Positions 8,830-17,145 of a stretch of DNA of 32,189 nucleotides are shown here, piece by piece. The notes below the pieces were generated by a model. The model did not search any database and had not been told where the DNA came from. It saw nothing but the letters and a program-made list of their open reading frames with translations. Source of the DNA: an uncultured bacterium (GTDB lineage: Bacteria; Cyanobacteriota; Vampirovibrionia; Gastranaerophilales; Gastranaerophilaceae). The position numbers and the translations under genes are program-made. Within the stretch, counting starts at the first letter, position 1; the number at the start of each line of letters is the position of its first letter. The DNA lies in the NCBI GenBank assembly GCA_900551675.1, contig URXH01000008.1, forward strand, positions 1 through 32,189. The letters run 5' to 3'.

Positions 8830-10095
8830 CTAACCTCTCTTTAATGTTAACACATGCGTTGGAGTATTTACAACCTTAATTTTGTCATTCAAACCGACAC
8901 CTGCGACCCACAAAACTTCATTATCTTTGCACAGAAGTATGAGCTTATCTTTTTTATGCGTCGGAATTTTTTTTTCATTCAGATATTTTTTCAATTTTTG
9001 AGTACCTGATATCCCGAGCGGCTGAATTTTGTCGCCGTCTTTTCTATGTCTGAGTGTAAAATCAATATCAGATAAATTTACAAAAGCTTTAAATTCACTG
9101 TCCTGCGGAAATGAGTTTATTTCTTCCCCAAAAGGCTCTATCGTAAAGATAAAATCTCCAAATTTATATTCTCCGCAGTGTTTAATATTTATCTGTGATG
9201 TGTTTTTTTCTTCTGATGAAATAATTTCGACAATTGAATTATTTACAAAAAGCCATAAATTTTCATTTAATGAAAATTTTTTTCCGGATTTTGAAATTTT
9301 ATTTTCTTCTATAAATTTTTGTATATTTTCAATTTTTTTGCGGTCGTATTCAATATTATAATCGCAGAGCATTTTATAAATAAGTCTTTTTTGCTCATGA
9401 GGCACAGCATTTAGAAGATTTTCAGGAAGATATGAATTAATCAGGCAGTTGTCGTCAACAGCCAGCTCTGAAAGTGAATTAATCGCTCCTGTTACGTTTG
9501 GATTTATTTCTTTTAAGAGAGGTATTATTTTATTTCTTATAAGGTTTCTTTTGTATTTCGTATTAAAGTTTGAACTGTCAATATTAGGGGTTAAATTATT
9601 ATCTTTGATATATTCTTCAATTTCACTTCTTGTAGTTTTTAAAAGCGGTCTGTAAAAGATTCCGCGATGTTCGCTTATACCCTGCAGCCCTATCGTTCCT
9701 GTGCCTTTAATAATTCTGTAAAGTACTGTTTCAGCATTGTCGTCAAAATTGTGAGCGGTAAAAACTACATTAGAATTAAACATTTCAGCGCATCTTTTGA
9801 AAAAGTCATATCTTGCTTCCCGCGCCGAAGTTTCAGTTTTTTCAACGCTGTCAGACAGAATTTCAGAATAATATTTTATATTTCGAGATTTTACAAAATT
9901 TTCACAGTTTTTTGCTTCTTTTAAACTTTCTTCTCCACGCCAGTTGTGGTTGAGGTGAATCGCGGCTATATCTGTTTTGAGTTTATATAAAATATCTAAA
10001 AGGCACATTGAATCATATCCGCCTGAAAATGCTACGATAAATGTGCCTGATAAATTATATTTTTCTATAAAATTTTTAACTCTGTCAATAATCAA
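8830..10095 (-). CDS. tilS: tRNA(Ile)-lysidine synthase
   Basis: The 421-residue protein modifies C34 of tRNA(Ile)CAU to lysidine, converting AUA decoding. The PP-loop SGGYDS is at residues 24-29. HLNHNWRGEES, TAHNFDDNAETVLYRIIKGTG and the FYRPLL..TRSEIEEY region are typical of the TilS N-domain. The C-terminal domain has the usual LRHRKDGDKIQPLGISGTQKLKKYL signature. The start codon is TTG, sharing TTGA with the stop of the upstream ClpN-domain gene, which suggests translational coupling. The low-GC, AT-rich genome uses AUA readily, so the enzyme should be essential. Confidence 0.95.
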   Translation of the reverse strand: MIIDRVKNFIEKYNLSGTFIVAFSGGYDSMCLLDILYKLKTDIAAIHLNHNWRGEESLKEAKNCENFVKSRNIKYYSEILSDSVEKTETSAREARYDFFKRCAEMFNSNVVFTAHNFDDNAETVLYRIIKGTGTIGLQGISEHRGIFYRPLLKTTRSEIEEYIKDNNLTPNIDSSNFNTKYKRNLIRNKIIPLLKEINPNVTGAINSLSELAVDDNCLINSYLPENLLNAVPHEQKRLIYKMLCDYNIEYDRKKIENIQKFIEENKISKSGKKFSLNENLWLFVNNSIVEIISSEEKNTSQINIKHCGEYKFGDFIFTIEPFGEEINSFPQDSEFKAFVNLSDIDFTLRHRKDGDKIQPLGISGTQKLKKYLNEKKIPTHKKDKLILLCKDNEVLWVAGVGLNDKIKVVNTPTHVLTLKRG

Positions 10096-11456
10096 GCCTG
10101 TTGGAATTTTTTTACTCCTTCTTTAATTTCTACGGCATCAACCCCGAGCTGTTCAAGAGCTTTCATTGCAAGTGAATCAGGTTCTGTAGTCAGAGCAAGA
10201 AGCATGTGTGCGGATTCTATCTTTTCTTTTTTATCTTTTTTTGCAAGTTCCCATGCCTTTTCAAGAACGCGCTTTGCTCTTTCTGTAAAAATTATTTCCC
10301 TGTCATAATATTCGTTGCCGAAACCTATCATATTCTCGACTATTGCTCTTGCATCTTTCATTGTAATTTCTAGTTCTGAAAGCACCTGCCCGCCGATTCC
10401 CGTACCTTCTCCGATAATTCCGAGCAAAAACATTTCCGTTCCTACAATGTTGCGCCCGAGCCTTCTTGCTTCCTCTTTTGCAAGTCTTAAAATTGTCAGA
10501 GTTTCCGGCATCTGTTTTTCTATCGGCTTTATTATGCTGTGTGCAAGGTCATTATCCTGTACTTTCAATTCTTTAAGGATTTCATAGGCAATACCGCGTT
10601 TTGTTTTCAAAAGCCCGAGCACTATATGTTCAGGCAATACAACTGAAGAACCAAGCTCTTTTGCCGTCTGGAGCGCCATATTCATTGTGGTAAAAGCGTT
10701 AGGCGTAAATATAATCTGGCGACCTTCGTATTCTGCCTGTCTGGATTGAATTTTTGCCAGTTTTTCTTCAAAGTTTTCACCTGTAACACCGAATTTCTCA
10801 AATATTTTTGTTAATTCGGAGTCTTTATCTTCCAGTATAGAAGATAAAATCTGCTCTGTTCCCAAAATTTCATAATTTGAGGTTGAAAGTTTTGCAACAG
10901 CGCGTTCAAAAACTTTTTCTGATTCTTTACTGTTGAATATGTTGTCTGTTTCCTGAGCTTTATTTTCCGGTGTTGCATTGTTTTCATCTATTTCGGGATG
11001 ATAAAGCCGTTTAATCTTTTTCTGGACAAGTTTTTCAAGCAGGTTTTTTGATTTATAGATATCAAATCCCAGATTTTCAAGAATTTTGACATTGTTTGAT
11101 TTTCTGTCTGAAATTACGGAAAGGAATAAATGTTCGTAAAGAATTGTCTGATGACCTGATTTGTTAGCCAGATCAAGTGTCTTTTTTAATATTTCCTTAT
11201 ATTCAATATCAAACGGCAGAGTAACCGTTTGAACGGTATTTCTCATATTCGAAGATACATACTTTTGAACTTCTTTTTCAAGTTTTTCATGTGTTATATC
11301 GTAAGATTTAAAAATTTTTAAGGAAATTCCTTTTGCTTCATCAAAAAGAGCCAGCAGCAGATATTCAGGAGCAACTTTTGAAGCTCCTGCTTCCTTTGCA
11401 AGTTTTTGTGATGTGCTTACGACATTTACCGCTTTTTCCGTAAATCTTTCAAACAA
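10092..11456 (-). CDS. Protein of three tandem ClpN domains without an AAA+ motor
   Basis: The protein has 454 residues and begins MFERFTEKA, exactly like ClpC. It is built only of six ClpN half-repeats: about 4-68, 80-147, 178-238, 248-312, 316-378 and 388-452, that is, three complete Clp_N domains. The third (KEEARRLGRNIVGTEMFLLGIIGEGTGIG...) is closest to ClpC. No Walker A, Walker B or arginine finger is present, so it cannot unfold substrates itself. ClpN domains bind substrates and adaptors and sit on top of ClpC. Likely roles are an adaptor, a decoy or a stabiliser of a Clp machine, comparable in idea to plant ClpT or mycobacterial ClpC2, which carry one such domain. The start is TTG with GAGGAA upstream. 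It sits 3 nt after the DUF1292 gene and overlaps tilS by 4 nt. Confidence 0.88.
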   Translation of the reverse strand: MFERFTEKAVNVVSTSQKLAKEAGASKVAPEYLLLALFDEAKGISLKIFKSYDITHEKLEKEVQKYVSSNMRNTVQTVTLPFDIEYKEILKKTLDLANKSGHQTILYEHLFLSVISDRKSNNVKILENLGFDIYKSKNLLEKLVQKKIKRLYHPEIDENNATPENKAQETDNIFNSKESEKVFERAVAKLSTSNYEILGTEQILSSILEDKDSELTKIFEKFGVTGENFEEKLAKIQSRQAEYEGRQIIFTPNAFTTMNMALQTAKELGSSVVLPEHIVLGLLKTKRGIAYEILKELKVQDNDLAHSIIKPIEKQMPETLTILRLAKEEARRLGRNIVGTEMFLLGIIGEGTGIGGQVLSELEITMKDARAIVENMIGFGNEYYDREIIFTERAKRVLEKAWELAKKDKKEKIESAHMLLALTTEPDSLAMKALEQLGVDAVEIKEGVKKFQQA

Positions 11457-11459
11457 AAT

Positions 11460-11720
11460 TTATTCCTCGTCTTCGTCTTCCATGTTTTCAACGTATGCTG
11501 CGACTTTTTCGAATTCTTCATCATCGTCAATTGTTTCAAAGAGATATTCTTCACCATCTTTTGATAATCTCATAAGAACAACTTCATCTCCTTCTTCTTC
11601 CTCAACAGGAAGTAAAAGAGCATATTCCTGTTCGTCAACTTCAACAATATCGAACAATTCAAATTTAATTACGTTGCCGTTTTCGTCAATAGTTTCAATT
11701 ATTTGATCTTCATCTGCCAT
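11460..11720 (-). CDS. DUF1292 family small acidic protein (YrzB-like)
   Basis: The protein has 86 residues and is strongly acidic, ending EDEDEE. The pattern ETIDENGNVIKFELFDIVEVDEQEYALLLPVEEEEGDEVVLMRL is that of DUF1292, a small cytosolic family of unknown function common in Firmicutes next to ruvX/yqgF. The same adjacency holds here (34 nt after ruvX). SD AAAGGA lies about 11 nt before ATG. It is translated just ahead of the ClpN-domain gene. Nothing in the sequence gives a biochemical role. Confidence 0.85.
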   Translation of the reverse strand: MADEDQIIETIDENGNVIKFELFDIVEVDEQEYALLLPVEEEEGDEVVLMRLSKDGEEYLFETIDDDEEFEKVAAYVENMEDEDEE

Positions 11721-11754
11721 TTTTTATTTTTCCTTTCTTTTTACAAATTTTATT

Positions 11755-12156
11755 CTAGCATCTTGCAAGGTACTGTTCAAGTATAATACAAGCACTTTCA
11801 ATATCAACCAGTCCTTTATTTTTTGTAAAGTCTATTTTTTTTGCACGCAAATTCTCTTCTGCCGTGTCTGAGGTTAGTCTTTCATCTTCAAAAATTATTT
11901 CAACACCGTGAATTTTTGATGCAAAATCTTTACAATCATCTGCCTGCGCACCCTGACTTCCGTCCATATTGTACGGAATACCGGCTACCAGTTTTTTTAC
12001 GTTATTTTCTTTTATGATTTTTTGAATTTCTTCAATTGCCTTGTCTTCAGGCTGCCTTTGAATGCATGAATGACCGTTTGCAAGCATTAAAAGATAGTCG
12101 CTCAATGCAACTCCTATTCTTTTTGTCCCGATGTCAAGCGCCATTACTTTGTACAT
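11755..12156 (-). CDS. ruvX: RuvX/YqgF family Holliday-junction-resolvase-like nuclease
   Basis: The 133-residue protein has the usual RuvX length and an RNase H-like fold. The first catalytic Asp is in MALDIGTKRIGVALSD. The conserved loop appears as VAGIPYNMDGSQG, the acidic strand as EIIFEDERLTS, and the last helix as DIESACIILEQYL. Members act in 16S rRNA 5'-end maturation and may resolve branched DNA. It starts 1 nt after the upstream gene, in a compact operon. The ruvX-DUF1292 pair is a conserved arrangement. Confidence 0.92.
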   Translation of the reverse strand: MYKVMALDIGTKRIGVALSDYLLMLANGHSCIQRQPEDKAIEEIQKIIKENNVKKLVAGIPYNMDGSQGAQADDCKDFASKIHGVEIIFEDERLTSDTAEENLRAKKIDFTKNKGLVDIESACIILEQYLARC

Positions 12157-12157
12157 T

Positions 12158-13672
12158 TTATTTTACCCACATATCTTCTATATCTTTTATACGTTCCTTA
12201 TTTTGCAGTGAAAAGTAGTATTCATATATACTTTTTCTCAAAATATTTTTGAACAATTCTCTTATCAGCTTTTTATCATTATATAAGGAATATAAATTTT
12301 GTGCAGATTTTTCATCTTTTGCCAGATGTTTTAAAAGTGCGCAGTTCAATATTCTTTCTTTCCATACAGTGTATTCTTGCGGGAAAAATACTTTTTCAAC
12401 ATTTTCATCAATGAATTGGTCAAAATTTTCTGACGGCAAGTTATTAATATTTTTTAAAAAATCTTCAAATTCATCGCTGTATGTGCTGTTTAAAAACCAG
12501 TAATCAGTAAAATCGTATTTTAAAATATCTTCAAACTCTTTTTTTGAAAGTTCTTTCACTTTATATTCAAGTTTCAGCGGTACAGAGTCAATATCTGCGA
12601 GAAGTGTACGCCAGCAGATGTATTCATAAGGCATATTGTGTTTTGACAATTTTTCAGCTTTTTCAAGTATAGATTTTAAAATCCCGGGTTCAAGATCAAG
12701 TGCTCTTTGTCCCCTGTAAAATCTTTCAATTATTGCATTGCATTCAAATTGAGTTATTTCGTTAAAGCCAAAGCAGTCTCGAATTCCTTTATAGTCATCA
12801 ATTACAACAGCTACAAACTGAACTTTACCCGATTTATTTATTCTTGATATTATTACGGCCTGATTTCCATGACCGTCAGGATAAGTTATGCAGAATTTAT
12901 AAGGCTTAGAATTCTTTAATAGGTTTTTATAAAATTCATGTGAATTATCTTCTCTTATTCCGGCAAGTTTTAAAACAGATAGATTTTTCTTAATAGATGA
13001 AACAAGATTATCCTGTGCAAATTCAAGCGCGCTGTTTAGGGCATGATATGCAAGCTGTGATTTGGAGTTTCCTAAAATTTCAAGCGCTGTTTTGCCTGTT
13101 TGTGTATAAGGCATTGACAAAAATACGGGAACAAGAAGATTTGCAAGCTCATCTTTATCGTAATCGGCTCCGAGAGATTTTAGCAGAACTATTCTGTCAT
13201 CTTCTCCCAGTGAGCTTAGAAAATCCAGAAAATCAATTTGAACTTCCGGATTTACAATTGCATTATCCAGAATTCTTTTTGTATCTGAATCTATAAGTTC
13301 ATCAGGGTTATCAAGATATTTGCCGCATTCTTCGTAAGACCAGTCTGTATCGATGTCTCTCAATAAATCAAGCGCAAAAATTTTTGCCTGATTTGAAGTT
13401 ATGCTGCTTTTTATAATATTCCATAAATGTTCGGTTAATTCGTCTTTTGTGCAGTATCTTAAAAGCAAAAATTTTAAAAGCCCCGCATTATGATTCGTAT
13501 TATTAATTTCTTTAAATAGCAGTTTTACAATAATTTTTTTGTCATTTTGAGAATCAAGAGTGCGTAAATTTACTGCATAATTTTCAAAATCATTAACCCC
13601 TTTTAAAGTCTCAAATATTTTCGCTATTTCTGCCTTTATTTCAAAAGGGTTAAGTCCCCGAGCGTCTATCAT
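12158..13672 (-). CDS. Unknown 504-aa helical-repeat protein
   Basis: No named family is recognised with confidence. Residues 1-240 are a run of amphipathic helices that look like HEAT/ARM-type repeats (for example [41 protein letters not shown]). A short beta-rich insert follows at about 258-305: [20 protein letters not shown], then [24 protein letters not shown]. The rest is helical and acidic to the C-terminus. There is no signal peptide or membrane segment. It overlaps the zinc-domain gene by ATGA at 13669-13672 and precedes ruvX by 1 nt, so the three are co-translated. The helical repeat suggests a protein-protein scaffold, but this is inference. Confidence 0.72.
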   Translation of the reverse strand: MIDARGLNPFEIKAEIAKIFETLKGVNDFENYAVNLRTLDSQNDKKIIVKLLFKEINNTNHNAGLLKFLLLRYCTKDELTEHLWNIIKSSITSNQAKIFALDLLRDIDTDWSYEECGKYLDNPDELIDSDTKRILDNAIVNPEVQIDFLDFLSSLGEDDRIVLLKSLGADYDKDELANLLVPVFLSMPYTQTGKTALEILGNSKSQLAYHALNSALEFAQDNLVSSIKKNLSVLKLAGIREDNSHEFYKNLLKNSKPYKFCITYPDGHGNQAVIISRINKSGKVQFVAVVIDDYKGIRDCFGFNEITQFECNAIIERFYRGQRALDLEPGILKSILEKAEKLSKHNMPYEYICWRTLLADIDSVPLKLEYKVKELSKKEFEDILKYDFTDYWFLNSTYSDEFEDFLKNINNLPSENFDQFIDENVEKVFFPQEYTVWKERILNCALLKHLAKDEKSAQNLYSLYNDKKLIRELFKNILRKSIYEYYFSLQNKERIKDIEDMWVK

Positions 13673-13935
13673 TTACGTGCCTTTCCCCAGAAAGCATCCA
13701 GTATTGCCTGTGCTTCGGCAGATGGCATTCTGTCGTTTAAAATTAAATACTGTACAGCAATCATTGCGCATTCAGAACATATATTAACACCGGGACCCTG
13801 TACCATTTTTAAAACCTGAGTATTCGGCCTTCCGCAAAAACTGCAGTATACAAGATCGTCATCTTTACGTTCGTTGTGTTGCTCTGATGATTTTTCCCGT
13901 TTTGCCCCTAATTTAATAACTTTGTCTTCTGACAT
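13669..13935 (-). CDS. Stand-alone ClpX-type C4 zinc-binding domain protein
   Basis: The protein has 88 residues. After a charged N-terminal tail (1-28) comes [20 protein letters not shown], then NICSECA: four cysteines at 31, 34, 53 and 56 spaced as in the N-terminal zinc-binding domain of ClpX (zf-C4_ClpX). In ClpX this dimeric domain binds adaptors and some substrates. Here the frame ends about 30 residues after the domain ([20 protein letters not shown]), with no AAA+ module. It is the first gene of the long minus-strand operon; SD GAGGTT precedes the ATG. It could bind ClpX adaptors or form mixed dimers with the ClpX domain. A stand-alone zinc protein with another job cannot be excluded. 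Confidence 0.85.
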   Translation of the reverse strand: MSEDKVIKLGAKREKSSEQHNERKDDDLVYCSFCGRPNTQVLKMVQGPGVNICSECAMIAVQYLILNDRMPSAEAQAILDAFWGKARK

Positions 13936-13981
13936 ATTTTAACCTCACATGTTCATATTTGTAACTTTTATTTATACAAAT

Positions 13982-14010
13982 TTGCCAAAAATCTGCAGTT
14001 ATTTTATAAT
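13982..14010 (+). promoter_or_regulatory. Promoter of the TPR lipoprotein-lgt genes
   Basis: TTGCCA at 13982-13987, a 17-nt spacer, and TATAAT at 14005-14010. The predicted start is near 14017, giving a leader of about 30 nt that contains the SD GAGGTTGAT. The divergent operon (start 13935) must use signals in the same 111-bp gap; a possible -10 TATAAA for it lies within this interval on the minus strand but has no good -35. Confidence 0.68.
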
Positions 14011-14046
14011 AAAAATCACAAATAATTTTATGAGGTTGATTATAAC

Positions 14047-14643
14047 ATGAAAAAAGCTTTTTTACTAGCAAGTATCTTGTTTATTTCTGTGATTTCAACG
14101 GCATGTATAAATAATTTTGCGATACAGGAATTAAACAACAGAGCAAAAGATTTCATGGATAAAGGAGATTACGCATCAGCAATTGAGCGGTTGAAATCCA
14201 GTGCGGATTTAGACGGAAGTATTTTTGAAACGCAGTATAATCTTGCTGTCGCTTATACAAAAGCTGAAGATTATGCAAATGCTATTCAGGCTTACAATAA
14301 TGCGATAAAATTAAATCCGGATTTCCCTGATGCATATTATTCTCTGGCCGTGTGCGAAGAAAATCTGGCAAAAGATATTATTTCAGGTGATGTTATCGTA
14401 AATGACGATGATACTATTCAAAAGCCTGATCAATCTTCAGAAACAGCCTCCATCTCAGAGCAGGAAACTGCAGAAAGAACGCTTTCTGAAAACAGCAAGA
14501 AAATGCTCACTTCTCTTTTGAGTAATTCAATATCTGATTATAGAATGTATCTTGATAAGAGCGGAACATCAGATGACAGGGCTTATGTTGAGGATAAGGT
14601 TAAAGAACTTGAATATATGCTTGCAAAATATACGGTGAAGTAA
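14047..14643 (+). CDS. TPR-repeat lipoprotein
   Basis: The protein has 198 residues. A lipoprotein signal peptide ends in the lipobox ISTAC with Cys20 as the lipidated residue. Residues 25-105 hold two clear TPR units (AKDFMDKGDYASAIERLKSSADLD and YNLAVAYTKAEDYANAIQAYNNAIKLNPDFPDAYYSLAVCEEN) and part of a third. A Ser/Glu-rich low-complexity linker follows, then a C-terminal helix. It is a membrane-anchored scaffold, possibly in envelope assembly. It lies 2 nt upstream of lgt, the enzyme that lipidates it. Translation starts behind GAGGTTGAT. Confidence 0.88.
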   Translation: MKKAFLLASILFISVISTACINNFAIQELNNRAKDFMDKGDYASAIERLKSSADLDGSIFETQYNLAVAYTKAEDYANAIQAYNNAIKLNPDFPDAYYSLAVCEENLAKDIISGDVIVNDDDTIQKPDQSSETASISEQETAERTLSENSKKMLTSLLSNSISDYRMYLDKSGTSDDRAYVEDKVKELEYMLAKYTVK

Positions 14644-14645
14644 TT

Positions 14646-15434
14646 ATGTTTCAGTCTCCCGGAGATGTTGCATTTAGAATTTTCAGTTTTCCTGTTTATT
14701 ATTATGGAATTATACTTGCTTTTTCCATTCTCACGGGTGTATATACAGCATATCTGCTTTATAAAAATTTTTATGATGAAATAAATGCAAAAAAGATAAT
14801 TGATTTTTCTCCTTTTATAATAATTACGGGTATTATAGGCGCAAGATTGTATTATTGCTGTGTAAATTATTCCTATTATATAAATCATCCGCTTGAGATT
14901 TTTTATATAAGGCAGGGTGGTTTGTCTATTCATGGAATGATAATTGTCGGAATTTTATCTTTATTTATATTTTCTAAAATTTATAAAATGCCTTTCTTAA
15001 AACTTATTGATGTTTTTTTGTGCGGAACTGCTTTAGGGCAGAGTATCGGAAGGTGGGGAAATTTTTTTAATTCAGAAGCTTTCGGTACTCCGACAAATCT
15101 CCCATGGAAATTGTATATCCCTGTATCTGACAGACCTCTTCAATATTTAGGATATGAATATTTTCATCCTGCTTTTTTATATGAGAGTATTTTAGATCTG
15201 GTTATTTTTATTATTCTCTTGCTTTTATTTAAGAAAGTTTCTAAGCATCCGGGTGTGCTTGCTTGTATTTATTTAATTTTGTATTCACTTGTGAGAATTT
15301 TGATAGAACATTTGAGAATTGACAGTGTGCTTAATATTTCAGGTGTTCCTGTTGCACAGATAATGTCTTTGATATTAATTTTAGCAGCGTCAATATTTAT
15401 GATTTTTATTCTTTATAAAGATAAGGTAGACTGA
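14646..15434 (+). CDS. lgt: Prolipoprotein diacylglyceryl transferase
   Basis: The 262-residue integral membrane enzyme transfers diacylglycerol from phosphatidylglycerol to the lipobox cysteine of prolipoproteins. It has about seven hydrophobic helices. Family signatures are visible: FSFPVYYYGIILA at the N-terminus, GGLSIHGMIIVG with the catalytic His, and GRWGNFFNSEAFG (the Lgt signature) near residue 135. LIEHLRID is at the C-terminal end. It starts 2 nt after the lipoprotein gene, with that gene's last codons GGTGAAG acting as SD. The two are co-transcribed from the promoter at 13982. Confidence 0.95.
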   Translation: MFQSPGDVAFRIFSFPVYYYGIILAFSILTGVYTAYLLYKNFYDEINAKKIIDFSPFIIITGIIGARLYYCCVNYSYYINHPLEIFYIRQGGLSIHGMIIVGILSLFIFSKIYKMPFLKLIDVFLCGTALGQSIGRWGNFFNSEAFGTPTNLPWKLYIPVSDRPLQYLGYEYFHPAFLYESILDLVIFIILLLLFKKVSKHPGVLACIYLILYSLVRILIEHLRIDSVLNISGVPVAQIMSLILILAASIFMIFILYKDKVD

Positions 15435-15436
15435 TA

Positions 15437-15465
15437 TTGATTTTTGATGAAGTTTATTTTTTAAT
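15437..15465 (+). promoter_or_regulatory. Possible leaderless promoter for the MFS gene
   Basis: TTGATT at 15437-15442, a 17-nt spacer, and a weak TTTAAT at 15460-15465, followed by exactly 6 nt and then ATG at 15472. No SD is visible in front of this ATG. The geometry matches the three stronger leaderless promoters in the window, but the -10 is poor. Confidence 0.35.
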
Positions 15466-15471
15466 TAAGTT

Positions 15472-16647
15472 ATGATAAATAAATTACCCCGAAATAAAAA
15501 AGCCCTTTTGTGGTTAAGCGGAGGGCATTTTATAAATGATATTTATACAGGTGTGCTGAATCCTATTATGCCGTTCATTGCGGCGAAAATCGGAATTTCA
15601 ATGGCTTTTGCAACAATAATACTGACGATTTCTCATATCTTTTCATCACTCTTACAGCCGTTATTCGGATATTTCGCTGATAATATAGTAAAACGCTCTT
15701 TTATTTTCTGGGGGTTGATACTTTCGTCAATTTTTATACCGCTCTCTGCTCTGGCACATAACCCGTTTATCCTTATTTTATTTATAATTATCGGAAGTAT
15801 AGGCTCAAGCCTTTTTCACCCGCAGGCTCTGGGTTTTGCATCGCGATTTGCGGATAAAGAAACTGCCGGAAAAGCTATGGCTATTTTTGTTGCTATGGGA
15901 ACTTTGGGATATTCATGCGGTCCTGTTGTCTCATCTGCCATAACCCAGTTTCTCGGAATGCCAAAAATGCCTTTGATGACGGTATTAGGCGTTTGCTGGG
16001 CATTTTTAATGTTTATATTTGTTCCGAAATTATCCTTAACCGAGCCGATAAAAACAAAAATTAATTTTAAGACAGCTTTCAAAAGAATTTTAACTAACAG
16101 AAAATTAAATATTTTAAATGTTATAGCTATGCTGAAAACAATGATTATGTCTGCATGTTTTATTCTTTTACCTTTTTTGTGGAAAAGCATGGGGTATAAG
16201 CCTTTTTATATAGGAACAGCATTATTTTTATTTATTTTTGCAGGCGGTATAGGATCCTTAATCAGCAGTCATATTGAGAAAAAAATAGGTGCTGCAAATG
16301 TATTTTATATTTCTATGATATCGACTCTGCCATTAATGATATTGTTTATAATGCTTTGTTCTTCTCATTCTTTGATATCGCTTGTTATTTTTATAATAAC
16401 CGGTTTTGTTACAATGATGGCAACTCCAGTTACAATGATTATGGCTCAGAATGTTCTGCCTGAATATAAAAGTATAATTTCGGGCTTTATAAATGGCTTT
16501 TCATGGGGAATAGTTGCAATTGTTATGTCAATGCTGGGCTTTGTTGCCGAAAAATTCGGGATTACAAATGTTCTTCTGTTTGTTTCTGTAATTCCTGCAG
16601 TATGTTCCGTTCTTGTAAAAGAGCTATTTAAAAAAGAAAACGATTAA
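15472..16647 (+). CDS. MFS exporter, fosmidomycin-resistance (Fsr)-like
   Basis: The protein has 391 residues and twelve predicted transmembrane helices. The N-terminus LLWLSGGHFINDIYTGVLNPIMPFI is characteristic of the Fsr-like branch of the major facilitator superfamily: a histidine/Asn/Asp in helix 1 and an early proline-rich motif. FGYFADNIVKR is the motif A loop between helices 2 and 3. A long cytoplasmic loop (about 185-205) separates the two six-helix halves. The substrate is unknown; drug or metabolite efflux is the family norm. It follows lgt by 37 nt and converges on the next gene with overlapping stops. Confidence 0.85.
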   Translation: MINKLPRNKKALLWLSGGHFINDIYTGVLNPIMPFIAAKIGISMAFATIILTISHIFSSLLQPLFGYFADNIVKRSFIFWGLILSSIFIPLSALAHNPFILILFIIIGSIGSSLFHPQALGFASRFADKETAGKAMAIFVAMGTLGYSCGPVVSSAITQFLGMPKMPLMTVLGVCWAFLMFIFVPKLSLTEPIKTKINFKTAFKRILTNRKLNILNVIAMLKTMIMSACFILLPFLWKSMGYKPFYIGTALFLFIFAGGIGSLISSHIEKKIGAANVFYISMISTLPLMILFIMLCSSHSLISLVIFIITGFVTMMATPVTMIMAQNVLPEYKSIISGFINGFSWGIVAIVMSMLGFVAEKFGITNVLLFVSVIPAVCSVLVKELFKKEND

Positions 16648-16922
16648 GCTAAAAGATTCAAAGATTTGTTTATTTTATTATTTTGATGTTTAGAAGCGAT
16701 TTTTTCCTGCAGATAAGCGACATTATAAAGTAATTTATTAGTGAGAAGATCAAGACTGAGCTGTTTATCTATTTTGTTAAGCATGCTCAAATCGTGCTCG
16801 CCGCCAAAAGTATGCTTATTATTAACAGCATTCAACATTGAATTCTGTGCCTGCATCGATGCAAATGCGGTGTTATTCATTGTATTTATTGCGTTAAAAC
16901 GAGCGATGGACGAAACTAACAT
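16644..16922 (-). CDS. Small unknown protein with HTFGG motif (lineage type)
   Basis: The preferred start at 16922 gives 92 residues: MLVSSIARFNAINTMNNTAF and onward. It is Asn/Met-rich, with a short VNNKHTFGGEHDLS stretch and an amphipathic C-terminal half. The frame extends further upstream to an ATG at about 16985 and a TTG at 17018, which would add a CRKCYGTDKKG stretch. No good SD supports any of the three; AAAAAAGGA touches the 16922 ATG directly. I associate this type of N-terminus with Gastranaerophilales proteins of unknown role. Its TAA shares TTAA with the MFS stop. Function unknown. Confidence 0.55.
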   Translation of the reverse strand: MLVSSIARFNAINTMNNTAFASMQAQNSMLNAVNNKHTFGGEHDLSMLNKIDKQLSLDLLTNKLLYNVAYLQEKIASKHQNNKINKSLNLLA

Positions 16923-17145
16923 TCCTTTTTTATCCGTACCATAACATTTTCTGCAAAATGTTGTGGCTTCAATGTTTTTGGACATTTGGGGTAGAAAAAG
17001 TATTAATTTTTGTAACAAATAGGTTAATTCCTGAAACTAGATAAATAATATATACTTTATATATATAAGCAGTTTAAATAAGACGAGAGATATTAAAAGA
17101 GAGAGTATTAAATTCCTATTCCTACCTTCCTAAAAACAAAATTTT

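Noticed and set aside
10092..11456. Possibility that the ClpN-only protein is a truncated clpC pseudogene
   Set aside because: It contains three N-domains instead of one, ends cleanly with a stop coupled to tilS, and no AAA+ remnant follows in any frame before tilS.
11413..11706. Serine-rich open frame on the plus strand opposite the DUF1292 gene
   Set aside because: It is the antisense shadow of an acidic Glu/Asp gene, whose reverse frames give Ser runs. It has no ribosome site.
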